The notes below the pieces were generated by a model, which saw only the letters and a list, made by a program, of their open reading frames with translations, ran no database searches and had not been told where the DNA came from. From Pseudomonas mandelii (GTDB taxonomy: Bacteria; Pseudomonadota; Gammaproteobacteria; Pseudomonadales; Pseudomonadaceae), in NCBI RefSeq assembly GCF_006438925.1, contig NZ_RCZA01000013.1:272477-336476 (forward strand): a stretch of DNA of 64,000 nt. The letters run 5' to 3'. Below are positions 33,350 to 42,816 of this stretch, piece by piece. The position numbers and the translations under genes were made by a program. Position 1 is the first letter of the stretch, and every line of letters starts with the position of its first letter.

Positions 33350-34135
33350 ATGACGACTCTTTCGGGCAAGACTGCACTGGTCACCGGTTCCACCAGCGGC
33401 ATCGGCCTGGGCATTGCCCTCAGCCTGGCCAAGGCAGGCGCCAATCTGATCCTCAACGGTTTCGGTGATGCGTCCAAGGTGATTGCCGAGGTCGAGCTGC
33501 TCAATAACAAAAGCGGTGGCAAGGTTGGCCATCACCCGGCCGACGTCAGCGACCCGGCACAGATCGCCGACATGTTCGCCTATGCCGAGCGCGAGTTCGG
33601 CGGCGTGGACATCCTGGTCAACAACGCCGGTATTCAGCATGTGGCGCCGGTGGAAGAGTTCCCGGCGGAGCGCTGGGATTCGATCATTGCGATCAACCTG
33701 TCGTCGGTGTTCCACAGCACCCGTTTGAGCCTGCCGGGCATGCGCGCCAAGGGTTGGGGACGGATCATCAACATCGCTTCGGTGCACGGCCAGGTCGGGT
33801 CGGTGGGCAAGGCGGCTTACGTCGCCGCCAAGCATGGCGTCATCGGTTTGACCAAGGTGGTGGGTCTGGAAACCGCCACCACCAATGTCACCTGCAACGC
33901 CATCTGCCCGGGCTGGGTGCTGACGCCACTGGTGCAGAAGCAGATTGATGACCGCATCGCCAAAGGGATCGACCCGCAGCAGGCGCAACATGATTTGTTG
34001 GCCGAGAAGCAACCTTCGCTGGAGTTTGTGACACCGCCACAATTGGGCGAACTGGTGCTGTTTTTGTGCAGCGAGGCCGGCAGCCAGGTGCGTGGCGCGG
34101 CGTGGAATATTGATGGTGGGTGGTTGGCGCAGTAA
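33350..34135 (+). CDS. bdhA: (R)-3-hydroxybutyrate dehydrogenase
   Basis: This 261-residue short-chain dehydrogenase oxidises (R)-3-hydroxybutyrate to acetoacetate with NAD+. It has the cofactor motif TGSTSGIGLG, NNAG (near 90), the catalytic Ser in INIASVHG and Y-x3-K in AAYVAAKHG; the C-terminal AQHDLLAEKQPS and QVRGAAWNIDGGW blocks match known BdhA. ATG 33350 has GAGG upstream, 7 bases after the permease stop; five in-frame codons further upstream are not needed. Confidence 0.92.
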   Translation: MTTLSGKTALVTGSTSGIGLGIALSLAKAGANLILNGFGDASKVIAEVELLNNKSGGKVGHHPADVSDPAQIADMFAYAEREFGGVDILVNNAGIQHVAPVEEFPAERWDSIIAINLSSVFHSTRLSLPGMRAKGWGRIINIASVHGQVGSVGKAAYVAAKHGVIGLTKVVGLETATTNVTCNAICPGWVLTPLVQKQIDDRIAKGIDPQQAQHDLLAEKQPSLEFVTPPQLGELVLFLCSEAGSQVRGAAWNIDGGWLAQ

Positions 34136-34144
34136 CCCGCAGAT

Positions 34145-34176
34145 GATCGTTCCCACGCTCTGCGGGGGAACGATCT
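34145..34176. repeat. Short palindrome, GATCGTTCCC family fragment
   Basis: ATCGTTCCC...GGGAACGAT forms a hairpin between bdhA and the acetoacetyl-CoA synthetase gene. It looks like a trimmed copy of a common Pseudomonas intergenic repeat. Confidence 0.4.
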
Positions 34177-34200
34177 GATACCAACAAGAAGAGGCAAGCC

Positions 34201-36156
34201 ATGTCCGACATCCTCTGGCAACCCAGCGCCAAGCGCATCGGCAAGACCCGCATGGAGGCCTTTCGGCGCTTCATCAATCAGCGACACAACCTCCACGTCG
34301 ACGACTACCCTGCCCTGCATCAATGGTCCATCGATCAGCGTGAAGCGTTCTGGCAGGCCATCGTCGATTTCTTCGACATCCGTTTCCACGATCAACCGGA
34401 CGCTGTACTGGTTGAGGGCGCGCAAATGCCCAGCGCCCAATGGTTTCCCGGCGCCACCCTGAACTTCGCCGAACACCTGATGCGCCGTCGCGACGATGCC
34501 GTGGCGGTCATTGCCATCGGCGAGAACGGCCAGCGTGAACACCTGACCTGGGCAGAACTGGCTGAGCATGTCGCAGGGTTTCAGAACAGTTTGAAAGCCG
34601 CCGGTGTCGGCCTCGGTGACCGCGTCGCGGCGTGCATGCCCAATACCTGGCAAACCCTGGTGGCGATGCTCGGCACCACCAGTTTAGGAGCGATCTGGTC
34701 CTGCTCTTCGCCGGACTTCGGTACCCAGGGCGTAATCGACCGTTTCGGCCAGATCGAGCCGAAAGTGCTGATCACCTGCGCCGGTTACCGCTATGCCGGC
34801 AAGGACATCGACCAGACCGCCAAGGTCAATGAAATCCTCGAACGCTTGCCATCCTTGCAGCAGTTGATTGTCGTGCCTTACGCCCGACCGCAAGCGCACA
34901 TCGAACACTTCCACACCCGGGCCAACGTGACGCTCTGGGATGATTTCTACGACGTGGGCGGCGAACCGGATTTCGTCCCCGTGCCCTTCGCGCATCCGCT
35001 GTACATCCTCTATTCCAGCGGCACCACCGGCGTGCCGAAATGCATCATTCACAGCACCGGCGGCGTGTTGCTGCAACACGTCAAGGAACACGGATTGCAT
35101 TGCGACCTCGGCCCCGGCGACCGGTTGTTCTACTACACCACGTGCGGCTGGATGATGTGGAACTGGCTGGTCTCGGCACTGGCCGTGGACAGCACGGTGG
35201 TGCTGTACGACGGCTCGCCGTTTCATCCCGCCCCCGAGCGCCTGATCGACCTGATCGACGACGAACGCATCAGTGTCTTCGGCACCAGCCCCAAGTACCT
35301 CGCGACCCTGGAAAGCAACGGCATCAAACCTCGCGAAAGCCATGACCTGAGCAGCCTCAAAACCCTGCTGTGTACCGGTTCCGCGTTGTCGCCGCAGAGT
35401 TACGACTACGTCTACCGCGACCTCAAGCCTGACCTGTGCCTGGCCTCGATGTCCGGCGGCACCGACATCGTTTCGTGTTTTGTGAACAGTAATCCGCTGC
35501 AACCGGTACGCCGTGGCGAGATACAAGGCAAAAGCCTGGGCATGGCGGTGGAAGTCTGGAACGACGACGGCCAGCCGGTGATCGGCGAAAAAGGTGAGCT
35601 CGTGTGCATCCGGCACTTCCCGGCAATCCCCATCGGGTTCTGGAATGATCCTCAGCAGGAAAAGCTTCGCGCCTCGTATTTCAGTCAGTTCCCCGGTGTC
35701 TGGGCCCAAGGCGATTACGCGGAACAATTGCCCCACGGCGCGATGATGATCCACGGACGCTCCGACGCCGTGCTCAACCCCGGCGGAGTGCGCATCGGTA
35801 CCGCGGAAATCTACCGTCAGGTGGAGAAAATCCCACAGGTTCTGGACAGCGTGGCCATTGGTCAGCAATGGCAGGATGACGTGCGGGTGGTGTTGTTTGT
35901 GCGCTTGCGCGAGGGCGTCGAATTGGACGAAGCGCTGCAACAACAGATCCGCCAGGTCATCCGCGCCAACACCACACCACGGCATGTGCCGGCGAAGATT
36001 GTCGCGGTGACGGACATTCCACGGACGATCAGTGGCAAGGTTGTCGAGTTGGCCGTGAGGAATGTGGTGCACGGGCAGAAGGTGAAAAACACCGATGCCT
36101 TGGCCAATCCCGAGGCCCTTGAACAATTCCGCAACCGCCCCGAACTCAACGACTGA
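34201..36156 (+). CDS. Acetoacetyl-CoA synthetase
   Basis: This 651-residue ANL-superfamily ligase activates acetoacetate to acetoacetyl-CoA. It has the phosphate loop LYSSGTTGVPKCIIHSTGG (near 272), TTCGWMMWN, the acyl-adenylate motif GRSDAVLNPGGVRIGTAEIY and the C-terminal lysine region TISGKVVELAV. The N-terminal ACS extension (about residues 35-95) is present. With bdhA it completes the route from 3-hydroxybutyrate to acetyl-CoA once a thiolase acts. AGAGG lies upstream; it is probably in the same operon. Confidence 0.92.
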   Translation: MSDILWQPSAKRIGKTRMEAFRRFINQRHNLHVDDYPALHQWSIDQREAFWQAIVDFFDIRFHDQPDAVLVEGAQMPSAQWFPGATLNFAEHLMRRRDDAVAVIAIGENGQREHLTWAELAEHVAGFQNSLKAAGVGLGDRVAACMPNTWQTLVAMLGTTSLGAIWSCSSPDFGTQGVIDRFGQIEPKVLITCAGYRYAGKDIDQTAKVNEILERLPSLQQLIVVPYARPQAHIEHFHTRANVTLWDDFYDVGGEPDFVPVPFAHPLYILYSSGTTGVPKCIIHSTGGVLLQHVKEHGLHCDLGPGDRLFYYTTCGWMMWNWLVSALAVDSTVVLYDGSPFHPAPERLIDLIDDERISVFGTSPKYLATLESNGIKPRESHDLSSLKTLLCTGSALSPQSYDYVYRDLKPDLCLASMSGGTDIVSCFVNSNPLQPVRRGEIQGKSLGMAVEVWNDDGQPVIGEKGELVCIRHFPAIPIGFWNDPQQEKLRASYFSQFPGVWAQGDYAEQLPHGAMMIHGRSDAVLNPGGVRIGTAEIYRQVEKIPQVLDSVAIGQQWQDDVRVVLFVRLREGVELDEALQQQIRQVIRANTTPRHVPAKIVAVTDIPRTISGKVVELAVRNVVHGQKVKNTDALANPEALEQFRNRPELND

Positions 36157-36168
36157 AACACAACCTGC

Positions 36169-36260
36169 GTAGGAGCTGCCGAAGGCTGCGATCTTTTGAT
36201 CTTTAGCGACATCATTGATGCCATAAAATCAAAAGATCGCAGCCTTCGGCAGCTCCTACA
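36169..36260. repeat. Palindromic repeat pair (GTAGGAGCTGCC family)
   Basis: GTAGGAGCTGCCGAAGGCTG and its inverted copy are separated by about 25 bases of spacer. It lies between two convergent genes. Confidence 0.9.
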
Positions 36261-36270
36261 GGGGGCGATG

Positions 36271-37380
36271 TCAGTCCATGAGCCCCCATTCACCCGGCGG
36301 CGCATGGGGGCCCGGTGACGCTTCGGCGTGCAGCTTCAGCCGCAAGCGCAAATTGTTCACCGAATCCGCATGTTTCAACGCTTCTTCCTCGTCAATCGCG
36401 CCCTCGACGACCAACGCATAAAGCGCTCCGTCGAACGTCTGCATCCCCAGCTCCACAGACTTCTCCATAATCCCTTTGAGCTCGGAAAACTCATTGCGCC
36501 GGATCAGGTCGCCGACGGTCGGCGTGCCAATCATCACTTCCACCGCCGCCCGTCGCTGACCGTCACGGGTACGCACCAATCGCTGGGAAACGAAGGCCTT
36601 GAGGTTGTTGCCCAGGTCATGCAGGAGTTGCGTCCGCCGTTCTTCGGGGAAGAAGTTGATGATCCGGTCCAGCGCCTGATGGGCGTTGTGGGCATGCAGC
36701 GTGGAAATAACCAGATGACCGGTATCGGCAAACGCCAGCGCATGCTCCATCGTCTCGCGGTCACGAATTTCGCCGATCAGCACGACGTCCGGTGCCTGGC
36801 GCAGGGTATTTTTCAATGCGGCGTGAAAACTGCGGGTGTCGACGCCGACCTCGCGCTGGTTGATGATCGACTTCTTGTGCCGATGGATGTACTCGACCGG
36901 GTCTTCAATGGTGATGATGTGGCCACTGCTGTGGCGATTGCGGTAGTCGATCAACGCTGCCAGCGAAGTTGACTTGCCCGAGTCGGTAGCGCCGACGAAC
37001 AGCATCAGTCCTTGTTTGAGCATCACCGTTTCGAGCAGCACCGACGGCAGCTTTAGATCTTCGAAACGCGGAATGTCGAGTTTGATGTTGCGCGCTACGA
37101 TCGACACATCGTTGCGTTGTTTGAAGATATTCAGTCGAAAGCGCCCGATACCGGTCAAAGAGATGGCCAGGTTCATCTCCAGCTCCCGATCGAACTCCAG
37201 ACGCTGTTCGGCGTCCATGATGGACGCGGCAATGGCCGCGATTTCACCCGGTTTATACGGCTGATCGGCCAAGGGTTTAAGCACACCCTCGAACCGTGCG
37301 CTGGGTGGCGCACCGGTAGACAGATAAAGATCGGAGCCATTCTGACTGGCCAGGAGCCTTAACAGTGCATCGATTTCCAT
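36271..37380 (-). CDS. Type IV pilus retraction-type ATPase (PilT/PilU family)
   Basis: This 369-residue hexameric motor ATPase is closest in pattern to PilU. It has an N-terminal PAS-like domain, Walker A GATDSGKST, the Asp box (IEDPVEYIHRHK), Walker B (VVLIGEIRDRETM) and the His box (HLVISTLHAHNAHQALDR). The usual GATGTGKST is changed to GATDSGKST, keeping the essential GK-S/T. The C-terminal tail (after LRLRLKL) is about 20 residues and Pro/Gly rich. ATG 37380 (MEIDALLRLL) fits the family start. It is not next to pilT or other pil genes, so it is an orphan copy. Confidence 0.88.
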   Translation of the reverse strand: MEIDALLRLLASQNGSDLYLSTGAPPSARFEGVLKPLADQPYKPGEIAAIAASIMDAEQRLEFDRELEMNLAISLTGIGRFRLNIFKQRNDVSIVARNIKLDIPRFEDLKLPSVLLETVMLKQGLMLFVGATDSGKSTSLAALIDYRNRHSSGHIITIEDPVEYIHRHKKSIINQREVGVDTRSFHAALKNTLRQAPDVVLIGEIRDRETMEHALAFADTGHLVISTLHAHNAHQALDRIINFFPEERRTQLLHDLGNNLKAFVSQRLVRTRDGQRRAAVEVMIGTPTVGDLIRRNEFSELKGIMEKSVELGMQTFDGALYALVVEGAIDEEEALKHADSVNNLRLRLKLHAEASPGPHAPPGEWGLMD

Positions 37381-37500
37381 GGCAAAAAGCACCCGCGAAG
37401 CATTCAATGAATAAAAATGACCCAAATTGGGTCATCCAGCGTCTACTGCGGTACAAGGATAGTTGACACCGCTACACCGACTTAAGTGCAGGACATCTTG

Positions 37501-40038
37501 ATGAACGCATCACCGACCGGCAGCGATGCCCAGGCCTTGATTGCCCGACTGGACTGGAGACGCAGCCCGCTGGGCGCTGCCAGTACCTGGCCGCAAAGCC
37601 TGCGAACCGCCGTGGATATCGTGATTCATTCGCCGATGCCCATGCTGTTGCTGTGGGGGCCGCAGCTCACGCAGATCTACAACGACGGCTTCGCCCTGCT
37701 GGCCGGCAGCAAGCATCCACACGCATTCGGACAGCCGACACACCTGATCTGGCCAGAGTTAAAAGACTTTACCGATCCCATTTACAGCGCCGTCCTACAA
37801 GGTCAGGTACGGACCTACAGCGAACAGCGCTTCACCTTGCAGCGTAATGGCCATGATTCCGACTTCTGGCTGGACCTGACCTACAGCCCCATCCGCGATG
37901 AAAGCGCCCAGGTCGCCGGGATTCTGGTGACGGCCATCGAAACCAACGAACGCCGACGCATCGCCCTCGAACTCGAGCAGCGTTCGGCTGCGAGCCTCAA
38001 GGCCCAGCACGAAACCGAGGAGCGCCTGCAACTTGCGCTCGCGGCCACCGACGCCGTCGGCACCTGGGACTGGGACATCAACGAAGACCGCTTCATTGCC
38101 GACACCCACTTCGCCCAGTTACACGGTATCGACCCGCTGCTCGCCAATCAGTTGCCCATCAGCGCTTACCTTCAGGGGGTGCACCCGGAAGACCGCGCCA
38201 TGGTCGCCCGCAGCATCAAGCACTCCATCACCCACGGCACCGAGTACGCCGAGGAATATCGCCTGCTGCAGGCCGACGGTCAGCTGCGCTGGGTGTTTGC
38301 CCGGGGTCGTTGCTACAAGGACCACCATGGCCGGCCGATCCGCTTCCTCGGCGCCGCCCTGGACCTGACCGAACGTAAACACACAGAACAAGCCTTGCGG
38401 CAAAGCCAGACCGAGCTGCAACTGATCATCAACGCCATGCCGATCCTGATCAGCTACGTGGACCGCGAGGAACGCTTTCGCCTGAACAATGCGGCCTACC
38501 TCGACTGGTACGGGCTGACGCCTCAGGAGCTCTTTGGCAAAACCATCCGTGAAGTACTGGGTGAAGAAGCCTATGCCTTGCGCGCCGAACACATCGCCCA
38601 GGCACTGTCCGGCAAGCCTTGTTGTTTCAGCATCAGCACCCCGCACCGTGACGGCAGCATCCGCCAGGCCCTGATGAACTACTTGCCGCGCCACAGCGCG
38701 GATGGTGCGGTCAATGGATTCTATATCTTTGTGATTGACGAAACCGAGCGCAAACAGACCGAAGAAGCCCTGCGCAATCTCAACGAAACCCTTGAGGAAC
38801 GGGTCGCCGCCCGCACCCAACAATTGGCTGAAGCCAACCAGCGACTGCAGAACGAGATGTTCGAACGCGAACGCGCCGAAGAGGCGTTGCGCCATGCGCA
38901 GAAGATGGAAGCGCTCGGCCAGCTCACCGGCGGCATCGCCCATGACTTCAACAATATGCTCACCGGGATCATCGGCAGCCTCGATTTGATGCAGCGCTAC
39001 ATCGCCGACGGGCGCGTCGCCGAGGTGGGCCGTTTCACCGAGGCGGCAGTGTCCTCGGCCTACCGCGCCGCCGCCCTGACCCATCGCCTGCTGGCGTTTT
39101 CCCGGCGTCAGTCACTGGACCGCAAGCCGCTGAACGCCAATGATCTGATCCATTCCCTGGAAGATCTGCTCAGTCGGACCAAGGGCGACCACATCGAGCT
39201 CAAACTGCAACTGGCCGATGACGTCTGGCCGGTCAGCACCGACGTCAGCCAGCTGGAAAATGCCCTGCTCAATCTGGTGATCAACGCCCGGGACGCCATG
39301 CCCGATGGCGGCGAGTTGCGGATTGAAACCGCCAACGTTTACCTCGACAGCAGTGATATCAACACCCTGGAACCGATCAAGGCCGGGGATTATCTGATGA
39401 TTGCCGTCAGCGACAACGGTACCGGCATGACACCGTCGGTGCTGGCCAAGGCTTTCGACCCATTCTTCACCACCAAACCCATCGGCCAGGGCACCGGTCT
39501 TGGGTTGTCGATGATCTATGGTTTTGCCCAGCAGTCAGGCGGTCATGTCAGCCTGTTCAGCTTGCCGGGCCAGGGCACCAGCGTTCGTCTGTACCTGCCG
39601 CGGCTGCACGCCGCAGAGCCCGAAAACATCCTGATGCCGGTCACCAGCGTAGCGCCGGCCGCGATTGCCGGTGAAACCGTGGTGTTGGTGGAGGACGATC
39701 CGGCGGTGCGCATGCTGGTGCTCGACCTGCTCAACGAGCTGGGTTACCACGCCCATGAAGCCCAAGACGCGAAGACTGCCCTGCCCCTGCTGGAGTCCGA
39801 CCTGCGGGTCGATTTGCTGGTCACCGATGTCGGGCTCCCGGGGATGAACGGTCGACAACTGGCGGAGATTGCGCGTCAGCATCGCCCCGAACTCAAAGTG
39901 CTGTTCATGACCGGTTACGCGGAAAAAGCCGCCGAGCGCCAGGGTTTCCTGGAAGAAGGCATGGACATGGTGGCCAAGCCCTTTTCCATTGACCTGTTGG
40001 CCAACAAGATTCGCGCGATGATCGGTCAACCGGACTGA
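37501..40038 (+). CDS. Hybrid sensor histidine kinase with PAS repeats
   Basis: This 845-residue protein has no obvious membrane segment, so it should be cytoplasmic. Order: PAS-like domain (about 40-155), PAS/PAC (about 170-295), PAS/PAC (about 300-415), coiled coil (NLNETLEERVAARTQQLAEA), HisKA with H481 (GGIAHDFNNML), HATPase (DNGTGM, GQGTGLGLSMIYGF) and a C-terminal receiver with D776 (LLVTDVGLPG). The HDFNNM-type H box and attached receiver are typical of PAS hybrid kinases that may signal light, redox or ligand. ATG 37501 has AGGA eight bases upstream. No response regulator is adjacent. Confidence 0.88.
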   Translation: MNASPTGSDAQALIARLDWRRSPLGAASTWPQSLRTAVDIVIHSPMPMLLLWGPQLTQIYNDGFALLAGSKHPHAFGQPTHLIWPELKDFTDPIYSAVLQGQVRTYSEQRFTLQRNGHDSDFWLDLTYSPIRDESAQVAGILVTAIETNERRRIALELEQRSAASLKAQHETEERLQLALAATDAVGTWDWDINEDRFIADTHFAQLHGIDPLLANQLPISAYLQGVHPEDRAMVARSIKHSITHGTEYAEEYRLLQADGQLRWVFARGRCYKDHHGRPIRFLGAALDLTERKHTEQALRQSQTELQLIINAMPILISYVDREERFRLNNAAYLDWYGLTPQELFGKTIREVLGEEAYALRAEHIAQALSGKPCCFSISTPHRDGSIRQALMNYLPRHSADGAVNGFYIFVIDETERKQTEEALRNLNETLEERVAARTQQLAEANQRLQNEMFERERAEEALRHAQKMEALGQLTGGIAHDFNNMLTGIIGSLDLMQRYIADGRVAEVGRFTEAAVSSAYRAAALTHRLLAFSRRQSLDRKPLNANDLIHSLEDLLSRTKGDHIELKLQLADDVWPVSTDVSQLENALLNLVINARDAMPDGGELRIETANVYLDSSDINTLEPIKAGDYLMIAVSDNGTGMTPSVLAKAFDPFFTTKPIGQGTGLGLSMIYGFAQQSGGHVSLFSLPGQGTSVRLYLPRLHAAEPENILMPVTSVAPAAIAGETVVLVEDDPAVRMLVLDLLNELGYHAHEAQDAKTALPLLESDLRVDLLVTDVGLPGMNGRQLAEIARQHRPELKVLFMTGYAEKAAERQGFLEEGMDMVAKPFSIDLLANKIRAMIGQPD

Positions 40039-40104
40039 GTTAAGGCATAATCGCGCGCCCCCCGCTGGCACCCACATAGCCACCACCGTTGCAAGGTACT
40101 GCCC

Positions 40105-40380
40105 ATGAAAGCTCAAGCCCGCCATATTCTGGTGAAAACCTCGGAAGAAGCCGAACAGCTCAAACAACGCATCGCCAAGGGCGAAGCCTTCGATGTGCTG
40201 GCCAAGAAGTATTCCACCTGCCCGTCTGGCAAGCGCGGCGGCGACCTGGGTGAAGTACGGCCCGGGCAGATGGTTGGGGTTATCGATGCCGTGATTTTCA
40301 AAAAGCCGTTGCGGGTTGTGCATGGTCCGATCAAGAGCAAGTTTGGCTATCACCTGGTGCAGGTGTTTTACCGGGATTAA
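40105..40380 (+). CDS. Parvulin-type peptidyl-prolyl isomerase, second copy
   Basis: This 91-residue stand-alone parvulin has the same blocks as the copy at 24.1 kb: RHILVKT, KKYSTCPSGKRGGDLG, PGQMVGVIDAVIF and KSKFGYHLVQV. The two are paralogues, roughly half identical by eye. It is cytoplasmic with no signal sequence. Confidence 0.9.
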   Translation: MKAQARHILVKTSEEAEQLKQRIAKGEAFDVLAKKYSTCPSGKRGGDLGEVRPGQMVGVIDAVIFKKPLRVVHGPIKSKFGYHLVQVFYRD

Positions 40381-40389
40381 TGGATCATT

Positions 40390-40473
40390 GTAGGAGCTGC
40401 CGAAGGCTGCGATCTTTTGATCTTGATTTAAAAGAGCAAGATCAAAAGATCGCAGCCTTCGGCAGCTCCTACA
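40390..40473. repeat. Palindromic repeat pair (GTAGGAGCTGCC family)
   Basis: An inverted pair with a short A/T-rich centre (TTGATTTAAAAGAG) between the convergent ppiC copy and sugar kinase genes. Confidence 0.9.
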
Positions 40474-40485
40474 GGGGATTGCATT

Positions 40486-41421
40486 TCAGTCTTTGGGAAT
40501 CAGAGCTCCAGGTACTTGAATCACCCGACTCGCCAAGCGGTGCCCCGCTTCAGCAGCCTCAACCGGACTGCCACCCTTGAGCCTGCTGGCCAGGTACGCG
40601 GCGCTAAATGAATCCCCCGCCGCCGTGGTGTCCACCACCCGCTCGACCACCTGCGCCGGCACTTCAAACGACGCGCCATCACAACGAATCAGACACGCCT
40701 CGGCACCACGCTTGAGTACCACTTCAGGCGTGCCAATCTGCTCGTAAGCGGCAAACACCGCCTCGCAATCGGAAAAATGAAACAGCGCCTGTTCGTCATC
40801 GACCGTCAGCAATGCCAGGTCGACATAGGGCAGAACGCTGCGATAGGCCGCTCGTGCGTCCTCGATCGACGCCCACAAACGTGGCCGGTAGTTGTTGTCG
40901 AACACGATCCGCGCATCCCGCTGCCGGGCTTCGACCAGGGTTTCCAGTAACTTCTCCCGACCTTGCACACCCAGTACCGCCAGGGTGATGCCACTGAAAT
41001 ACAGCACATCGTAATCCGGCAGTGCCGCCAGGATCGGCGCGGCGGCCGGGGTGGTGAAACAATCGCGGACGGCCGCCTCGTTGCGCCAGTAGAGAAAACG
41101 CCGTTCGCCGGCAGCGTCAGTCTGGATGCAATACAAGCCGGGCAATCGGCCGGGCAAGCGCTGGACCATACCGAGCCCGATATTTTCCTCGGCCCAGCTC
41201 TGGCACATCGCATCGCTGAAACTGTCGTCGCCCAGGGCGGTGACGTAATCCACCGTGCCGCCCTCACCCAGCTCCCGGGACAGGTAGACCGCCGTGTTCA
41301 AGGTATCGCCACCGAAACTCTGTTGCAGGCTGCCGTCGGCGCGTTGCTGCAACTCGATCATGCACTCGCCGATCAGGGCAATGCGCGGGGTGTTGGGGCC
41401 GAGGGTGCTGATGGTGTTCAT
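40486..41421 (-). CDS. kdgK: 2-dehydro-3-deoxygluconokinase (KDG kinase)
   Basis: This 311-residue PfkB-family sugar kinase has the N-terminal GECMIELQ and FGGDTLNTAVYLSRE substrate motifs (KDG-kinase type), and the C-terminal anion hole and catalytic base in DTTAAGDSFSAAYL. It should phosphorylate 2-keto-3-deoxygluconate to KDPG for the Entner-Doudoroff route. It is the last gene of a minus-strand series that contains a PLP dehydratase/deaminase, RidA, an IclR regulator and an ABC importer, consistent with KDG being made from an amino sugar acid. A palindromic repeat separates it from the deaminase gene. Confidence 0.88.
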   Translation of the reverse strand: MNTISTLGPNTPRIALIGECMIELQQRADGSLQQSFGGDTLNTAVYLSRELGEGGTVDYVTALGDDSFSDAMCQSWAEENIGLGMVQRLPGRLPGLYCIQTDAAGERRFLYWRNEAAVRDCFTTPAAAPILAALPDYDVLYFSGITLAVLGVQGREKLLETLVEARQRDARIVFDNNYRPRLWASIEDARAAYRSVLPYVDLALLTVDDEQALFHFSDCEAVFAAYEQIGTPEVVLKRGAEACLIRCDGASFEVPAQVVERVVDTTAAGDSFSAAYLASRLKGGSPVEAAEAGHRLASRVIQVPGALIPKD

Positions 41422-41462
41422 TGTGGGGTCTCTGGTGTTTCGGTGTTGTCTGGCAGGGCCTC

Positions 41463-41537
41463 ATCGCGAGCAAGCTCGCTCCCACATGGGATCTTCAGTG
41501 TTCACACGATCCCTGTGGGAGCGAGCTTGCTCGCGAT
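41463..41537. repeat. Palindromic repeat pair (TGTGGGAGCGAGC family)
   Basis: ATCGCGAGCAAGCTCGCTCC faces its own inverted copy across about 27 bases, between kdgK and the deaminase gene. Confidence 0.9.
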
Positions 41538-41559
41538 GGCCGCGCCTCGGTCTGGAGCC

Positions 41560-42777
41560 TTAGAAACAGGTTTCCATGGTTTCGATGACGTTCAGCTGTT
41601 CATCCACCAGACACCCGATACGCCACTTGTCGAACGTCAGGCACGGGTGCGAAGTACCAAAGGAAATAATGTCCCCCACCCGCAACTCAACCCCCGGCGC
41701 CACGGTCATGAACGCATGCTGGTCCATCACCGCCGTCACCTTGCAGGCACTGACGTCGTCGCCCGTCGCCGGCACCACGCCCGCCTTGTAACGCAACAGC
41801 GGCACCGGTAACCCGGCGTCGTAGGCCACGTCGCGTTTACCCAGGGCGATCACCGCAAAACCCGGTTCCGGCAACGACTGCACGTGAGCCCAGACTTCCA
41901 GCGCCGGGCGCAGGCCTTCGTGCAGGTCGCTGCGGCGATCGAGCACGCAGCATTGCGCTTCTTTATAGATGCCATGGTCGTGAGCGACGTAGCTGCCGGG
42001 ACGCAGCACGCTGAGGAAACGTCCGCCGGCGTTCTGCGCTTCGAAGGATTCAGCGATCAGGTCATACCAGGCCGAACCCGACGCAGTGATGATCGGCTTG
42101 GGAATGGCAAACGCGCCGCTGTCCTGCAATTGCACGGCCAGGCGCACCAAAGAATCAGCGAACGCACGGATGCCGCTCACCGCGTGATCGCCGTGAATCA
42201 CCCCTTCGTATCCTTCGATCCCGCTCAGCGCCAGGGCCGGTTGTGCAGCAATGGCTTTGGCCAGTGCGACCACTTCATCTTCCGTGCGGCAACCGCAACG
42301 ACCGCCGACCACGCCGTACTCGATCATCACGTTCAAGCGCACACCGCGGGAGGCGAAATACGCGCCGAGGTCAGCGACGTTGTCCGGGTGATCGACCATG
42401 CAATGGAAGTCGAAAGACGGGTCCGTCAGCAGATCGGCGATCAACGCCATGTTCGGCGTACCGACCAATTGGTTGGCCATCAGCACCCGATGCACGCCAT
42501 GGGCGTAAGCCGCGCGGGTTTGCGTGGCGCTGGCCAGGGTGATGCCCCAGGCACCGGCGTCCAGTTGGCGGCGAAACAGCGCCGGGGTCATGCTGGTTTT
42601 GCCGTGGGGGGCGAGTTCGGCACCGCTGTTGCTGACAAAGGCCTGCATCCAGCGAATGTTGTGTTCCAGCGCTTCGCGGTGCAGCACCAGCGCAGGCAGG
42701 CTGACGTCGCGCACCAGATTGGCGCCTGTGTGGGCAAAGCCCTTTTCTACGGTGGCAGTATTTTTGGCAGAAAACAT
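41560..42777 (-). CDS. PLP-dependent D-amino acid dehydratase/deaminase (DSD1/D-threonine aldolase fold), candidate D-glucosaminate dehydratase
   Basis: This 405-residue protein has an alanine-racemase-like N-terminal barrel with the PLP lysine in LAPHGKTSMTP (near residue 60) and a C-terminal D-serine-dehydratase-like domain with the metal-binding pattern ending SFGTSHPCLTFDKW (His and Cys ligands). The family includes D-serine dehydratase, D-threonine aldolase and the P. fluorescens-type D-glucosaminate dehydratase, which forms KDG and ammonia. The KDG kinase directly downstream makes the last the best guess. ATG 42777 has GGAG upstream; a GTG five codons earlier is weaker. Confidence 0.8.
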   Translation of the reverse strand: MFSAKNTATVEKGFAHTGANLVRDVSLPALVLHREALEHNIRWMQAFVSNSGAELAPHGKTSMTPALFRRQLDAGAWGITLASATQTRAAYAHGVHRVLMANQLVGTPNMALIADLLTDPSFDFHCMVDHPDNVADLGAYFASRGVRLNVMIEYGVVGGRCGCRTEDEVVALAKAIAAQPALALSGIEGYEGVIHGDHAVSGIRAFADSLVRLAVQLQDSGAFAIPKPIITASGSAWYDLIAESFEAQNAGGRFLSVLRPGSYVAHDHGIYKEAQCCVLDRRSDLHEGLRPALEVWAHVQSLPEPGFAVIALGKRDVAYDAGLPVPLLRYKAGVVPATGDDVSACKVTAVMDQHAFMTVAPGVELRVGDIISFGTSHPCLTFDKWRIGCLVDEQLNVIETMETCF

Positions 42778-42816
42778 GGTCGAACTCCTCACATTCGCGG
42801 CCGCAGGCAGCCGCTG

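Noticed and set aside
31987..33522. 511-codon minus-strand ORF
   Set aside because: Antisense to the GntP permease and bdhA; low-complexity polar composition with no domain.
34684..36126. 480-codon minus-strand ORF
   Set aside because: Antisense to acetoacetyl-CoA synthetase; His/Val-rich shadow composition.
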